The notes under the pieces: generated by a model
Told to the model about the DNA's origin: nothing
Databases searched by the model: none
The model's input: only the letters and a program-made list of their open reading frames with translations
Source of the DNA: Gorsachius magnificus
Taxonomy: Eukaryota; Chordata; Aves; Pelecaniformes; Ardeidae
Reading direction: 5' to 3'
Length of the DNA: 64,000 nt
NCBI GenBank assembly: GCA_034008185.1
Contig: CM067095.1
Coordinates: 976,610-1,040,609, forward strand
Translations under genes and position numbers: made by a program
In this document: in pieces, positions 52,635 through 64,000 of the stretch
Layout of the letters: every line of letters begins with the position of its first letter
How positions within the stretch are numbered: position 1 is the first letter of the stretch

Positions 52635-55199
52635 TGGGGAAAGAAACCCGGAGGTGTTAGGGAGGCAGTTTCCCCTTGGGGTCCCTGCGGGGGCTCAGTG
52701 CATGGGATGCAGCCGGGGCTGGGTGCCGGGGCTGCGTGGGGCACCGGCTCCACGAGGGAGGATGATGGATGAGGAGCCCTCCTCTCTGCCCAGGAGCCCA
52801 ATATCATCCCATGCTGTGGGAAACCCCCACCCCTCCCAAAAGCATCTTCCACAAATATCCAAATGGAAGGTAAGGGTGGGGAGAGCCAGGCCCCTCGGCT
52901 CCCACTGCCCCAGGCGACCGTCTCCCCTCCAGCTCTTCCCCTCATTTCTCTCCTCCATTGCTGCCTTATCAGGTCTGAAATGTGGCTGATAAGGCAGCGG
53001 AGCAAAGCTGGGAATAGACGCTAAACAGCCCTATCTTGCAGCACATCAGTTTATCCCCTCGATCTAAATGCTCTGAACTGACTCCCCCTCCAGAGACTCA
53101 GCCGAGAGCCCCCAGCCTGCCTGGTGTCCCTGGCCAGCCTGGCGGTGGTGGCAGGTCATGGTTGGCTTGTTTGATTTTGACCAACTAGAGGCCACGGGCT
53201 CGCAGGTGACAGGAGCTGAACGCAATGGCCCGCACGCCTGGCCCAAAGAGCAGAGCCTGTCCTCCCTCCCCAGGCAGGGGACAAGTCCCCTCCACACCCA
53301 GCAGCCGCTCTGTCCCATCTCCAGTGACCTCCGGGCAGCTCTGTCCTGCCTCACCGGCACAGCTCTTGGGAAAGCAGCTCAGCGAAAAGAGAAGCTGCTG
53401 CCAACTCCTCATAACCACGAGCAATGTTTGCTGGCCCCAAACGCCATCCCTGGGCACCTCTGAGTGGGGGCAGAGGGGCAGGCAAGGCGACGGGTGAGAA
53501 ATGGAGGGGAAACACAAACCAGGTTGGGAAGCGCCCCGAGAGCCACCCCGGCCGCGGCACGCTGCCAGCGCCGAAGGAGAGCCTTGCAGCTACTGATGTG
53601 CAGCATTTAAAGCAGCTGAACGGGGCTGTGCCGGGTCAGTGCTCCACACCAAGCAGATGCTCAGGCTGGGCACGTGAGGAGGGGTCACAGCCCGCCCCGG
53701 AGCACCGAAAGCGGAGCGAAGGATACAGGCTCTCACCCGGCTGACCGGCACTAGCGCTGTGCCCAGACCGCACCTCCTGGAGATGTCAAGTGCGGCGCAG
53801 CCCCGGGCAGGACAGGGGGACGCAGGCTGGCAGGAGCTGCGGGGCAAACAGGTCTCCATCTGGGAGGAGCGAAACACGGATGATCCAGGTAAGGGGGAGG
53901 GAGGATGATGCCGTGGGAGCTCAGCAGTAAGAGCATTGACTTGAAGGCGTAGGATGGGTTTATTAGCCAGAGAAGCCATCCAAACCCTTCCCAGCCCTCC
54001 CTGCCACGGTCCTGCAGCCTGTTAATGAGTGTGCATTTCCCTATTGATTGCAATGGTGATGAGCTTCAGCTGGTGGGGCTTTAGCTGGGACCTGACCCTG
54101 CAGCTGTGGGCCTCGTGCAGGGCTGGGGACACGGGCCTCGGGCAGTTTAACACCCCGGGGAGGGACACCCGCACAGCCGACCTCCCTCCATCCTACTTCC
54201 TTGTAGCACGTTGCCTGCGTGCCCTGTCCCGGGATTGGCAATCCACGTGGCACGTCACAGCCTCCTGGGAATTTAAAGATAACTTTCCTCCATCCCCACT
54301 GGCTGGCATCCCTCCAGACGCGCCAGCATCCCCAGCCCAGGCCTTGGCTCCCAGGGCGTAGCCGTGGAGCCGGTCCCAGGGGTGTTCCCAGAGGCTGGCG
54401 CAATCCCCCCCACTCCTCCGCGGTGCCGGAGCGTGGGAAGGCAGGCAGAGCCCTGGCATGATCTGTATTCAGGGTGGCTCTCACCCGGACAGGCGAGCAG
54501 GGAGCTGCCTCGGCGCAGCAGCCAGGCTCATTCAGAAGCCAACTGACAAAACAAGTGCATGGCGGGGGGGGCAGAGCTTGGGGGGGTCCCTGAGCCAGAG
54601 TCACCCACGCAAGGGCGGCACAGCCCAAACACGGCCCCACTGCTGCCCCAGGGCTGCTGTCAACACCTCAAAGGGGGAAAATCAGGGGGAAACCATGGGA
54701 GCAGTAAGAGATTAAAGCCCCCGCGCCCACGTGCAGCCTGCCCAGCCCCAGAGCCCGGCAGCCAGGAGCCTTCTGGCCGCTGAGCCCTGGGCTGCCCGGG
54801 ATGCTTCGGGCAGAGCCTCCCAGGGGATCCAGCCCAGCGGCTGCCTCCTGCGCTGGCACGGGCAGCCCCGATGCAAACCTGCCCAAACCCACCTTCTGCA
54901 GGGGCCGTGCCGCTGGCGGCAGAGCCGGGCCCCAAACGCCGGCACCGCTCCTGGCGGATGCTGCGTGGCCGGGACCGCTCGGTGCTGTCACCCCTCCAGC
55001 CTGGCTGCACGCAGCGCCGCGGCCCTGCGCCGAGACGGGCAGTGGCATAAAGCACCCCTGCCCTGAGATCCAAGGAAAGGCTCGTCAGCTGATAATAAAC
55101 GGCGGAGCCAGCCCAGAAGAGTGGAAATCAATTCCACATTGCACTGAAGTTGTGCAGGACGTGGAGGCGAGCACCGTGCCAGGCAGCAGCGCCGTTACA
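52635..55199. other. Probable ASPHD2 5' intron, no exon seen
   Basis: GC-rich noncoding DNA between the ASPHD2 5' UTR exon and the CpG island to its right. It is most likely the first intron of ASPHD2. No coding exon or repeat family was recognised. Confidence 0.5.
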
Positions 55200-56260
55200 T
55201 AATGAAGGCAGAGAGGCTTCGATGCAGCAGAAAGTTGCATCCTGGTGGCTCCGCGGGGGCCCCGGCATCTCCCAGAGGAGGTGGCTCTCGCTCAGCCCGG
55301 CTGGGATCCCCAGGCCGTGGGCCCCGCAGCGCGAGGACGCGTGGCAGGGATGTCCTCGGCTCGGCACAGGCGGCGGCGCCTTGGGGAGCGGTGCGAGGAG
55401 CAGGAGCTCTGGATGCAGGAGCGTTGGGCGAGGCAGGGTGCCGGCTGCTACTACAGAGCTGGAGCGCGGCCAGGCAGCCGCTGGCGCTGGTTCGCCCCGT
55501 CCTCCCGCGCTGCCACCCCGGCAGTGTCACCCAGCGCGCTGGTCTCACCCAGTGTGACGGTCCCAGCGGGTGTCACCCGTGTGGCTGCATCACCCGCTGG
55601 GGCCCCCCCCCCGGGCGGCACCTGCCACCGCGGTGTCACCCGGCGCGGCCGTGTCGCCCGGCCGACGCCGAGCCCCGCTCCCCGCCGAGGGCACCGCTCC
55701 GCGGCCCCCGCCCCGCCGCCCCCCGCGCTCGCCCCCCCGCCGTGCGGTGCGGTGCGGTGCGGTACCGACCTGCTGCCCAGGCCGGGCCGTGCGGGGCCGC
55801 CGCTCCGCTCCGCTCCGCTCCGCCCGGCTCCGCTCGCCGCCGCCGCGGACCACAACTCCCAGCAGCCCGGGCAGGAGGGGCCCGCACCGCCCCCGCCGGG
55901 ACCGCGCCGGGGCGGCAGCCTGCGGGCCCCGGGCGAGGCACCGCCCGCCCTGCGCTGCGGGCCGGCCCCCGCCTCCGCGCCCGCCCCTGCCGCGCCCCCG
56001 CACCGCGCCCCCGCGCCCCCGCACCGCGCCCCCGCCCCCGCGCCCCCGCGCCCCCCGCGCCCCCGCGCCGCGCCCCCGCACCGCGCAGGCGGCAGCCGGG
56101 CGGGGCGGGCGGGAACAGCGGGGTTGCGGCAGCCGGGGGGCGGGGGGGGGGGGTCCCGGGGCCGGGGCGGCTGGGAGGTGGGGGGGCCGATCCCCGAGGG
56201 AGCATCCATCCCCGCTGCGGGCCCCCCCGGCCGGCGGGATGCGGGCCCCCGGGGACGCAG
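55200..56260 (-). promoter_or_regulatory. ASPHD2: CpG island, likely ASPHD2 promoter
   Basis: This is among the densest CpG stretches in the window. It contains short tandem repeats: (GTGCG)n at about 55742-55764, (CCGCT)n at about 55800-55825 and a C-rich array of GCCCCCGCACC type at 55985-56090. Upstream ASPHD2 must be spliced from a noncoding exon to the right of 52634, and this island is the best candidate for it. No donor was assigned. Confidence 0.55.
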
Positions 56261-59200
56261 GGAATACTGGCTGCAGGGCTTGCTGGTCCCCGAGGACACA
56301 TGTGTCTGGTATGCAGGGGACAGGAGCACCCAGAGAGGCAATGCCTGAGATGCAGGCAGCCAGGGATGCCTCGGCAAGGATGTGAGGGTGTGCTGGGGTG
56401 GGGGGAGGCTGCTCCCGGGGGTGCTGGCTGCCAGGATGCAGGAGCTGCTGGCCTGCAGGGTTGGGGGCACCTGGGATGCAGCACCATGGATGCAGACGCC
56501 TGGGGAAGCAGCCACCAGGGATCTGGGCATTCCCAGGGGGTGGCAGAAGCGTGTGGGCCCCCCCTCCCGACTCACAGCCAGTTCCTGCCCCTCCAGTTAG
56601 GAGGGTCCCTCAGTTGGTAAATGACGACCTGTCTGCTGGCATCTCCTGTTCCCGCTCCCGCCGCTCCCAGGCGCTTCCTCCCTCAGCCATGGGCAGTGTC
56701 AGGGCTGAGGTTCCTGGGCCGTGGCAGCTTCAGCTCTGGGAGTTCCCTCGGAGAGCCCATCGGCAGCGGGGGCAGGAGCTGCAGAGCCCCAGCAGACCGC
56801 GGCCGTGTCCGACAGCAGCAGCTCAGCACTTGGAGCAGACTCCCCACCCGTGCCTGGCTCCAGCCGGTTTGGCCAGCCCGAGGGGGGTGACAAAATGTTC
56901 TCTTTCTAAGCTGACCTTGCATGTGGCCGGGCTTTGGCCCTACGGAAAAGAGGAGACCAACTTTGTGGGTTGGCTGTAGAGGAAGTAAAATCTTTAGCAA
57001 TTTGAGTGGTCCCTTAACAACTCTTTGAGTGCTGGTGGAGAAACAGTTTGTCGTGAGCCTTTCTGCTTCCTGCTCGCTTGCTTTTCTCCTCCCCAACCCA
57101 CTTCCCGTTCACCAAAGCAAATGCTGTCAAATCCAGGGGGCCCAGGAGCCCCAGTGGTCCAGCCCTCCCTCCACGGGTGGAGCCACCCTCCCTGGGTGCC
57201 AGATAAGCTGCTGGGCCGAGCTTACTGCGGGCAGAGCCCGGCTGCAGGCAGAGCCCCGGCCGCGCTGCCCGGTGGCAGGGTGCCACGTGGAGCTGCATGG
57301 GACACGTGTCACCGCTCCCAGTGTGGGGGAAGCCCTGCCTTGTTTTGCAGGTTTTGCCATCCGGTGCCGGCGCGCTGCAGATAGCCAACGTGTGCATCCT
57401 CCCCCCGGCACGGCTCGAGATGGGCTGGGAAAAGAGGGCTGCTCTGCTCGGCCCCTCAGGTGCACGTGCTTGCTCTGGAGCAACCTCATCCCCGGCTACT
57501 GCAGACCGAAGCTGCACCTTGTTTTCTGTCCTGGCACATTTTTGCCTCCTGGCTGCTCCTGCTGGTCCCCTGTGCTCCCACAAGCGCATTCCCCACCCCT
57601 CAGTTTGCTCCTGCAGGGCCCTGGCAGTGTCGCAGGATGCAGGGCGAGAGGAAGGGGAGTTTATTCCTCCCTGTTCTGTCCCAGACCCCTCTCAGCCCGC
57701 CCCAGCCCGCTCCTCCTGCCCGCTCTTGGCAGACAGCGCGTCCTTCTGTCGGCAGTCACCGAGTCTGCTGGCTCTCGGTGCTGGGCTCTGGGCTCTCCCA
57801 TCCCTCCTCCCCTCTGTCTGCCTTCTGCGCTCCGCTCCCCCGCTGGCCCCCCCAGGCCCTGCTCCTCAGCTCTGTCACTTGTCCCTTCTCTGCGGGACGA
57901 GCTGCCCCTCGCTTTCCTCTGCCTTTAGGATGGCGGCTGGTGCTCTTCACCCTTCATTTCAGCAACCCCCTCCTCAAGCTCTACCCACTCCAGCACCCAG
58001 GCTGCTGTGCAGCTTTGCCCCAGCTCTGGGGAAAACTGGAGCCCTGAAAGACTGGGGTCTCATCCTGACTCCCTGGTGTGCACTCCCCCATAATACCAAG
58101 CCCAGAGCATGCAGCACAGAGGTTTCTTGCAACACGTCCCACACCACCCATGCCTGCTCCACGCTGAGGGTGCAGGGACCCAATGCCTCTGCCCTGTGCT
58201 CTTCTGAGGGGCTGCCAGGGATGCCACGAGGGCTAATCCTGCTGCCAGCCTCCCCTCGGGTTTGTGCTCTGCAGGTCCCTCCTCCCTGCTACCAACTCCT
58301 CTCCTCTGGCCTCTGGGGAGCTGAGGGGAGCTGTCATCCCCCTGAGTCAGGCCTGCAGGTCCCCCGGGGCTGGGCTGGCTCTGCTGGAATCCCTGGGAGT
58401 GCTGCAGGCAGGAGCCCAGCCTTCGGGGAGCACCCCAAGCCCCCACCCCGCAGCCCTGTCTCTGCAGCCCCCACCTCGCCGGTGCCTACAGCCACGGGGT
58501 TGGCACCAGGGGGGTCGCTGGGCTCGAGGCAGGGGCAGCAAGGGGCCAGTGGGGGCCAGGCAGGCAGCGAGGGCAGGCGCAGGAGCCATCCCAGGGCAGA
58601 AGGGCTGGAACAGCCCTGGGCTGTGCTTCGGGTGGCTCTGCCAGCGACACCCTGGCAGGAGCCCTGTCTGCACGGCAGCCTCCTGGCTCCAGCGGATCCC
58701 TCTCCCTTTCCTTGGGATGTACTCCTGGGGCAGACACTGCCCAGCGTCCTCCCCCGAGCCGCTGCCAGGATGCGGCTGCAGCCAAAGCTGCTCTTGTGTT
58801 CTGCCAGGGCCAGGATTTCCCGGAGCATTTAGGCTGGAGCTGGGACCGGGGTCCCAGAGGGGCTCTCCCTGTGCTCCCCAAGCTGAGGACACCCACACGG
58901 TGCCTGAGTCCCCTCCAGACCCGCTTGTGCCCTGGCAGTATGCAGGATGCCCTGAGCATGGCTTTACCACTCAGCCCTCCCTCCCTCCTTCAGCATTTCT
59001 GCCTCTGGGTGCTGCTGCTGCCAGCCCCCCCTGCCAGCCCAGCCCTGAGCCCCCGGCTTTTTGCTCTTTAATCATATTCCACCCCACTGTTGCTCCCTGG
59101 CTCCGCACCAAAGGGTGCCATTGCTGGCCTCAGGGCTCTGTCACCACTACCACCCGTGGCCATGGGCAGCTCCTGTCCAGCTCCTGCCTCCTGGTGCTGA

Positions 59201-60940
59201 GCAAAGCCCTCAGCAGAGCTGGGGTGCTGAGCACAGCCCTCAGCAGAGCCGGGGGCTGGGGGCCAGTGGCTGCCCCAGCCGTCCATCCTCGGCACGCCTT
59301 CCCCCAAACTGCTTTTGGCTTCTGTTGAGAAATAACCCCGCCACGGGGCAAGGTGCAGGGATGCAGCCAGCAATGGCTGCGTGAAATCCTGCTGGGGAGC
59401 ATGAGCCCCCGCACTGGGGCAGCGCGTGCCTGGGGCTGGGCAGGGATGCTCTGCCTCCCCGTCCTGCCATGTGGCTGGAAGGGAGGCGAGGGGTCCCCCC
59501 TGCTCCGTCCCTGAGCGCGGGTGGGTGGGTGGGTGCGGGGGTCCCTTGGCTACGTGACTGCGGGGGGGCGAGCACGCCGCGTCCTCCCGCTTGCGCCCGC
59601 CGCAGGGGAGAGGCGGGTAATGGCTGGGGCTGCTGCGCCCAGACAAAGCTTAATCCGCGGCACAAAGCGTGAGGCCGGAGATTGGCTCCTGCTTTACGTC
59701 ACCGAGAAGCAACGGCGGCATCAAGATTTTTTTTTTTTTTCCCCTTCATTTTAATTCTCTTGCAATCTCTGTCCAAAAATAACCCAAGCTTCCTCCCCCG
59801 GGAACGCTCCACATCAGAGCCTTGGCTCCTTCGCCCCCCCATGCATTAGCCTGACAGCTGCTAAACGAAGCTATTATCTTATGTCACATCATAACCTTTT
59901 TTTAAAAGCACATTTTCAGAGTGCAGGATTATGTTGTTGCTTCATGTCGGGCGGTGCAGGGATGAGCAGGAGGCCCCGGGTTCCCTGGCCAGGGTGGCGG
60001 ATGCCCTGGGAGAGGGCATTTCCCGGGGCACTGGGTGGGCTGCACATCCCCGTTCCTCCCCGCCGGCCATTGCCACTGCCGGGGAAACCTGGGCCTCTGC
60101 AGGCGTCGGGAAGTGGTATTTGCCCTGGTCCCACTCCTGGGTGAGGCGGTGACAGCCACCATCCCGCCACCACGCTCCAGGAGCGGGGCCGGGCTCGGGG
60201 CCGTCCTGCCGGCAGCCAGGGGTACCCCCAGGGAGGATCCGCACACTGCTGCCCCCTGCTACAGTCCCTGCTCCCCAGGGATGTGGCAGGGCCCAGCTGG
60301 CTCCCAGAGGGCTGCTTGGGGGGCAACTCCTGCGTGTGGGGGGCAGGAGGCAGGGATGAGCCCCCGCCAGGGCAGCTCAGCCCGGAGAAGCTCCCAGGGA
60401 GCGGTGGGGGGATTTTTCCCAACCAACCCCAAGATCTTCCCTGAGCGGAGCCGAGCCCGTCTGCTGTGCATTGGAGCAGTGCAGGACGCAGCCGGTGGGG
60501 AGCCGTATGGGGGGCAGGCAAGGCAGCCCCCACCCCATGGTTTCGGCTGGCACGTGTCCCGTGGGAGCTGCCGGGTGATGGCCATGGGCCATCAGGCAGC
60601 CTGCGCTGCGGGGGACAGGAGCGGAGGGGGCCCCGGGGGGGGGGGGGGACCGGCGCTGGCTCCTGTAGAGCATCCCGTGGAGGAGGGATGTCCGCAGGGC
60701 CGTGCTGGCTCACCCCGTGTCCCATCAGAGCTTGGCTGGCTCCATCACACAGGAGCAGGGGGCACGGTGGGGCTGCACCAGCGCAGGATCTGGCCCCTGG
60801 AAACTGCACTCAGAGCCAAGACAGAGGCACGGGGCCACCGTGCTGCAGCGAGGCGTGCGACACGCTCAGCACTGGGCACCGCTGCAGCCCCCGCGCCTGT
60901 GCAGCCGGCCAGACCTGCGGCCCAAGGCTCTGCAAACGGA
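56261..60940. other. Intergenic region between ASPHD2 and SEZ6L
   Basis: About 4.7 kb without a recognisable gene. Several long open frames are Pro-, Gly- and Ala-rich products of GC-rich DNA and match no family I know. An AT-richer block at about 59725-59945, containing CAGCTG and TGTCACATCATAA, stands out from its surroundings. Confidence 0.5.
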
Positions 60941-62763
60941 TTTCAGGTGTTTAAAAATACAGCACAATTTGTATTGAGGTTATACTGAACGCTAGAGCTT
61001 CCCACGGAAGTACTTCATCATGTTCAAAAATATTTAATCCCAGCAATTTTCACATTGTTCTTATAAAAACAGACAGGTATGAAGGGAAATGAAATGCTTA
61101 GTACATTTTTGGCACTTTTTTTTCTTTTTTTTCTCTTTTTTTTTCTTTTTTTTTTTAACCTTTACAAATTACAAACACACATTCATTGTTTTTAAAGGAA
61201 AAAAACCCTAAGTCTCAGCTGTACGCTGCAGAGATGCACTAACCACCCTGAAGCTAAACCAGCCTCCCGTGGTTACGATTGCCGTTCTACAAGGACAAAA
61301 GAAAGACACCAGCAGCCAAGGACGCGCCGGCAGCTTCGCTGCCTTCCCCAGGGCCTGGCTGGGGGGCCGGCAGCCTGGGGGGCCCAGGGAGGAGATGGCC
61401 CTTTTGGGGGGGTCTGTGTCCCCACGGATTGGGAGCAGCCCCACCGGTGCCCGGTTTTGGCAGGGGTGGAGGCAGAAAAAGAGCGCGGGCGATGCTGAGG
61501 CTCAAACTGGGCTTCGCCTGTGGTGGGACCAGCTCTGATGGGCTGAGTTCTGCCTGTTCTGCTCCCCCCGCGCCGGTCTCCCCTGCTGGAGCCTGGCCAC
61601 GCTGCCTGCCTCTCCTTCCCCAATAAACCTCCACCTCCACCCCCTGCCCTGCTCCATCTCCTGCCCCGCTGGGATCCCCAGCAAGGCGCCAGCCCTGGGG
61701 GCTTTGGGTGGGGCTGCGCCCCTTGGGGGGGGAGGCGCCGGGGGGGCTGCGCTGCCCCCCCCGGCCCCGGGGGGCCTGCCCAGCAGCGGACCCTCCTGCA
61801 GCCAAGGGGGGCTCGGCAGCTGGCGGGAGCGGTGGCAGGGAGCTCAGTCCGTCCTGCTTACCCTGAGATGCTACCGGGGGGCAAGGGTCCCGTGCGTGGG
61901 ACCTGGCAAGGGTGACGGTAAGTGTCACTAATGAGGAACAAGTGGTGCGAGCAAAGAGGCGCTGGCTGCTCCGCTCCCGGAGCCCAGGGAGGTTTCCCAC
62001 GGCTCCCAGGCACTGGGCTGCTGGGGGGGTCGCTGCTTAATGCTTCTCCGTAGAGCTGTGAGTCCTGGCTCGCTGCCTCTCCAGCATCCAAAGCAAAGCG
62101 GGAAAAGCAAGCGGTTTGTACCTCGTGCGTGCCAGGCCGTCCCCTGCGCCCCAGCGCGGCACGCGAGGCTCCGCGTCAGCCGGCAGCTTTCCTGAGCTGC
62201 TCTCCGCTTCCCCGTGGCAAGGACAGTCCCTGCGCCAGTGGCCCCCGAGCCCCCGGCTGCAGCTCCCGCCTGGGGCAAGGGGAACTGGGAGCTGTGGGAC
62301 GGGGAGGGCTGGCAGTGCCGGTGGGACCCTGCAGCAAACCCTGCGCCTACCTCAGCTCCCAGCAATCAACTGCAGGCTCTTGCAATGGAGACGTTTTTAA
62401 TTTTTAACAACATCAGAACCGCAAAAATCCCCCTGTGTGGGTGTGGGCAGTGCCGGGGGACGCGCCGCGATGGGGAGGGGGACACACAGCGGGTGCCCCC
62501 GCGCTGCCCTGGCCTCACCGGGACCCGGCTCTGCCCTGGCTCCCGCTGCTGCCTGCGCTCGGGGCTCTGCAGCACACCTATCGCAGTTTAAATAGAATAA
62601 ATACAGTGAAGAAAACAGTAAAATCTTCAATAAAGAGGCAAAAGGAAAGACAACAGCAGGTCCAGGGGTCCAACCAAACTCCACGTGGTCTCTGGATTAG
62701 TTACTGAGGAAGTTCTATGAGAGCACATTAAGTTCGCAGCCGGAGACTCTCTTACCGCTGTCC
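60941..62763 (-). other. SEZ6L: Probable SEZ6L 3' UTR
   Basis: This lies downstream of the SEZ6L stop on the minus strand. An AT-rich block at 60945-61230 contains a possible ATTAAA (minus strand, about 61032-61037) and long T/C tracts at 61117-61155. A second ATTAAA lies at about 62395-62400. Which signal is used is not clear. Confidence 0.4.
61117..61157. repeat. T-rich (T8-10 C)n tract
   Basis: Blocks of 8-11 T separated by single C or CTC. On the transcribed minus strand this is an A/G purine tract in the presumed SEZ6L 3' UTR. Confidence 0.85.
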
Positions 62764-63784
62764 TTATATCGAAACTTCGTATTCTCTCGTTTCCTGAAAA
62801 GAAGGAAAATGCCAGTTGAGGGCAGCAGCTGCATTTCAGGATAATCTCCCCATTCCCAGGTGGCAAGAGAGGCCCCGGGTGTTGTTTTGCTCCCGGGGAA
62901 GCAGTGCCTGCGCTGCCGGGACCCCACAGCCCCCTCTGCCTCCTCCTGCCTGCTGGAGCCCACCCGGCCCCTCGGGAGCAACTGCTGGGAATGGGGCCTC
63001 CCGCCCTGTCACTCCACGCTCCCACATCGGGATGGCTGCACTCGTTCTGCCGCTGCAAGCCCAGCAAAAGCCGTGCTTCCCCGTCAGGAGGGTCCCCGGG
63101 GAGGACCAGGGGCAGGAGGACTCACCCCTGTCTCATAAATCGGGTTGTCGAACTCCGTTTCTACCGTGATCTGGCTGTAGGGGTGGGAGTACATGAGGGG
63201 CAGGCGGAGGCTGGAGTAGTACCGACACCTGCGGGGGAGATGCCAGAGTCACTGGGCTGTGCAGCAGGACCCCAGAGCAAAGCACGACCAGCCCCGGCCC
63301 CCCACGGCCCCCCCACCCCGCCTCCCTGCCAGCACCCCAGGGATCCCAGAGCGGGAGCTTGGTGCCCAGCTCCCCAGGACTGTGCCCAGGCCATGTGGCC
63401 GGTGAGGGCATGGTGATGCTGAGCCAGCCCTGCCCACGTCCCCAGGGGGCTCTGCCGCCGGCCCCCCCGGCCTGCCTGTACGCCCCACCTTGTGAGATAG
63501 ATGTACGCTCCTCCCAGCAGCAAGGAGATGATCAGCACCGGGATGAATATGGCTAAGGCCATATTTCCCCCCTCGAGCGATGTCTCTGCAGCAGCTTCTG
63601 CTACTAAAAGGACAACATCTATTATGTTGGCATTTGCGAGCACCTTGGGATCCCCCCCTGCCTCTGCTTCTCCCCGCCCTCCTCCCGGACTCCGTGCAGG
63701 CTCTGCTGAGGGCCCCGTGCAGGGCTCATCCACCACATGCACGGCACTCACCTTCCAGAGCATGTTCGAAGCTGTCTTGATTCA
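62764..63784 (-). CDS. SEZ6L: Seizure 6-like protein, 3' end (partial gene)
   Basis: SEZ6L is a neuronal type I membrane protein with CUB and Sushi domains outside the cell. Only the last four coding exons are here: 63752-63784, 63489-63603, 63126-63228 and 62764-62793, with matched phases; the rest lies beyond the right edge. The first encodes a juxtamembrane piece (NQDSFEHALE), the next the stalk AEAAAETSLEGG and the membrane helix ALAIFIPVLIISLLLGGAY. The last two give the short cytoplasmic tail with FDNPIYETG, an NPxY-type endocytosis signal, and the end ETREYEVSI. The tail alone cannot exclude the paralogue SEZ6, but ASPHD2 next door points to SEZ6L. The small 33-bp exon may be alternatively spliced, since its removal keeps the frame. 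Confidence 0.93.
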
Positions 63785-64000
63785 CTGGAAGAGAAATGGA
63801 GAGTTACTGGTACAGAACTGGGTTTGACTGGGTGCTGGCAGCTGTTGGCCCAGCCCGGGGTCTCCCTGCCCCATCTGGTCCCAAGCCAGGCTGCAAACTT
63901 GAAGTTTTTAATAAGATCTCAGGCTCTGTACGTGCATGCATGGGACTGAGCGGGCTGGGCGAGCGAGACACCGGCGGGACAGCTCTGCCCGGGGCGGTGG
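63785..64000 (-). other. SEZ6L: SEZ6L intron running off the window
   Basis: The sequence to the right of the acceptor CTCTTCCAG is intronic. No further coding exon was recognised before the window ends. Confidence 0.5.

Noticed and set aside
55202..56620. Long plus-strand open frames of about 270-470 codons over the CpG island
   Set aside because: They encode low-complexity Pro/Ala/Arg sequence and overlap each other in several frames, as expected from CpG-island DNA.
57297..58832. A 511-codon plus-strand open frame between ASPHD2 and SEZ6L
   Set aside because: No domain, low-complexity composition, and competing long frames on both strands indicate chance in stop-poor DNA.

Overview
The window is avian nuclear DNA, probably from a GC-rich microchromosome. 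The evidence is spliced vertebrate genes with GT-AG introns, CpG-island promoters, CR1 LINE tails ending in the ATTCTATGATTCT motif, and a solo LTR of a type I recognise from birds. Six genes were identified by translating exons: TPST2 (+), TFIP11 (+), SRRD (-), HPS4 (+), ASPHD2 (-) and the 3' end of SEZ6L (-). This is the gene order of human 22q12.1 read in the opposite direction, so the block is conserved between birds and mammals.

Layout. 1-10.4 kb: 5' flank or 5' introns of TPST2, with a CR1 tail, the solo LTR, small tandem repeats and several AT-richer patches that may be regulatory. 10.4-16.7 kb: TPST2, whose main coding exon carries a one-base frameshift. 16.3-17.0 kb: a minisatellite with AGGTCA half-sites, a 34-C run and a nested inverted repeat, leading into the TFIP11 CpG island. 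17.0-25.7 kb: TFIP11, 12 coding exons, intact. 26.5-28.5 kb: SRRD, convergent with TFIP11 and head-to-head with HPS4 across a GC-rich shared promoter that holds a G-rich minisatellite. 29.0-42.6 kb: HPS4. 44.2-45.9 kb: two CR1 fragments. 46.2-52.6 kb: ASPHD2, convergent with HPS4, with a likely CpG-island promoter near 55.2-56.3 kb. 56.3-60.9 kb: no gene seen. 61-64 kb: last four coding exons and the probable 3' UTR of SEZ6L, which runs off the right edge.

The genes do not form one pathway. TPST2 sulfates tyrosines in the trans-Golgi. TFIP11 is a G-patch factor of late spliceosome disassembly. HPS4 is a subunit of BLOC-3, needed for lysosome-related organelles. ASPHD2 is a membrane-anchored hydroxylase-like protein. 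SEZ6L is a neuronal membrane protein. SRRD is a poorly characterised SRR1-family protein. I found no novel gene system. The points worth checking are the TPST2 frameshift, the out-of-frame upstream ATG in ASPHD2, the missing ATG for SRRD, the unresolved HPS4 start, and unusual repeat and inverted-repeat DNA at promoters.
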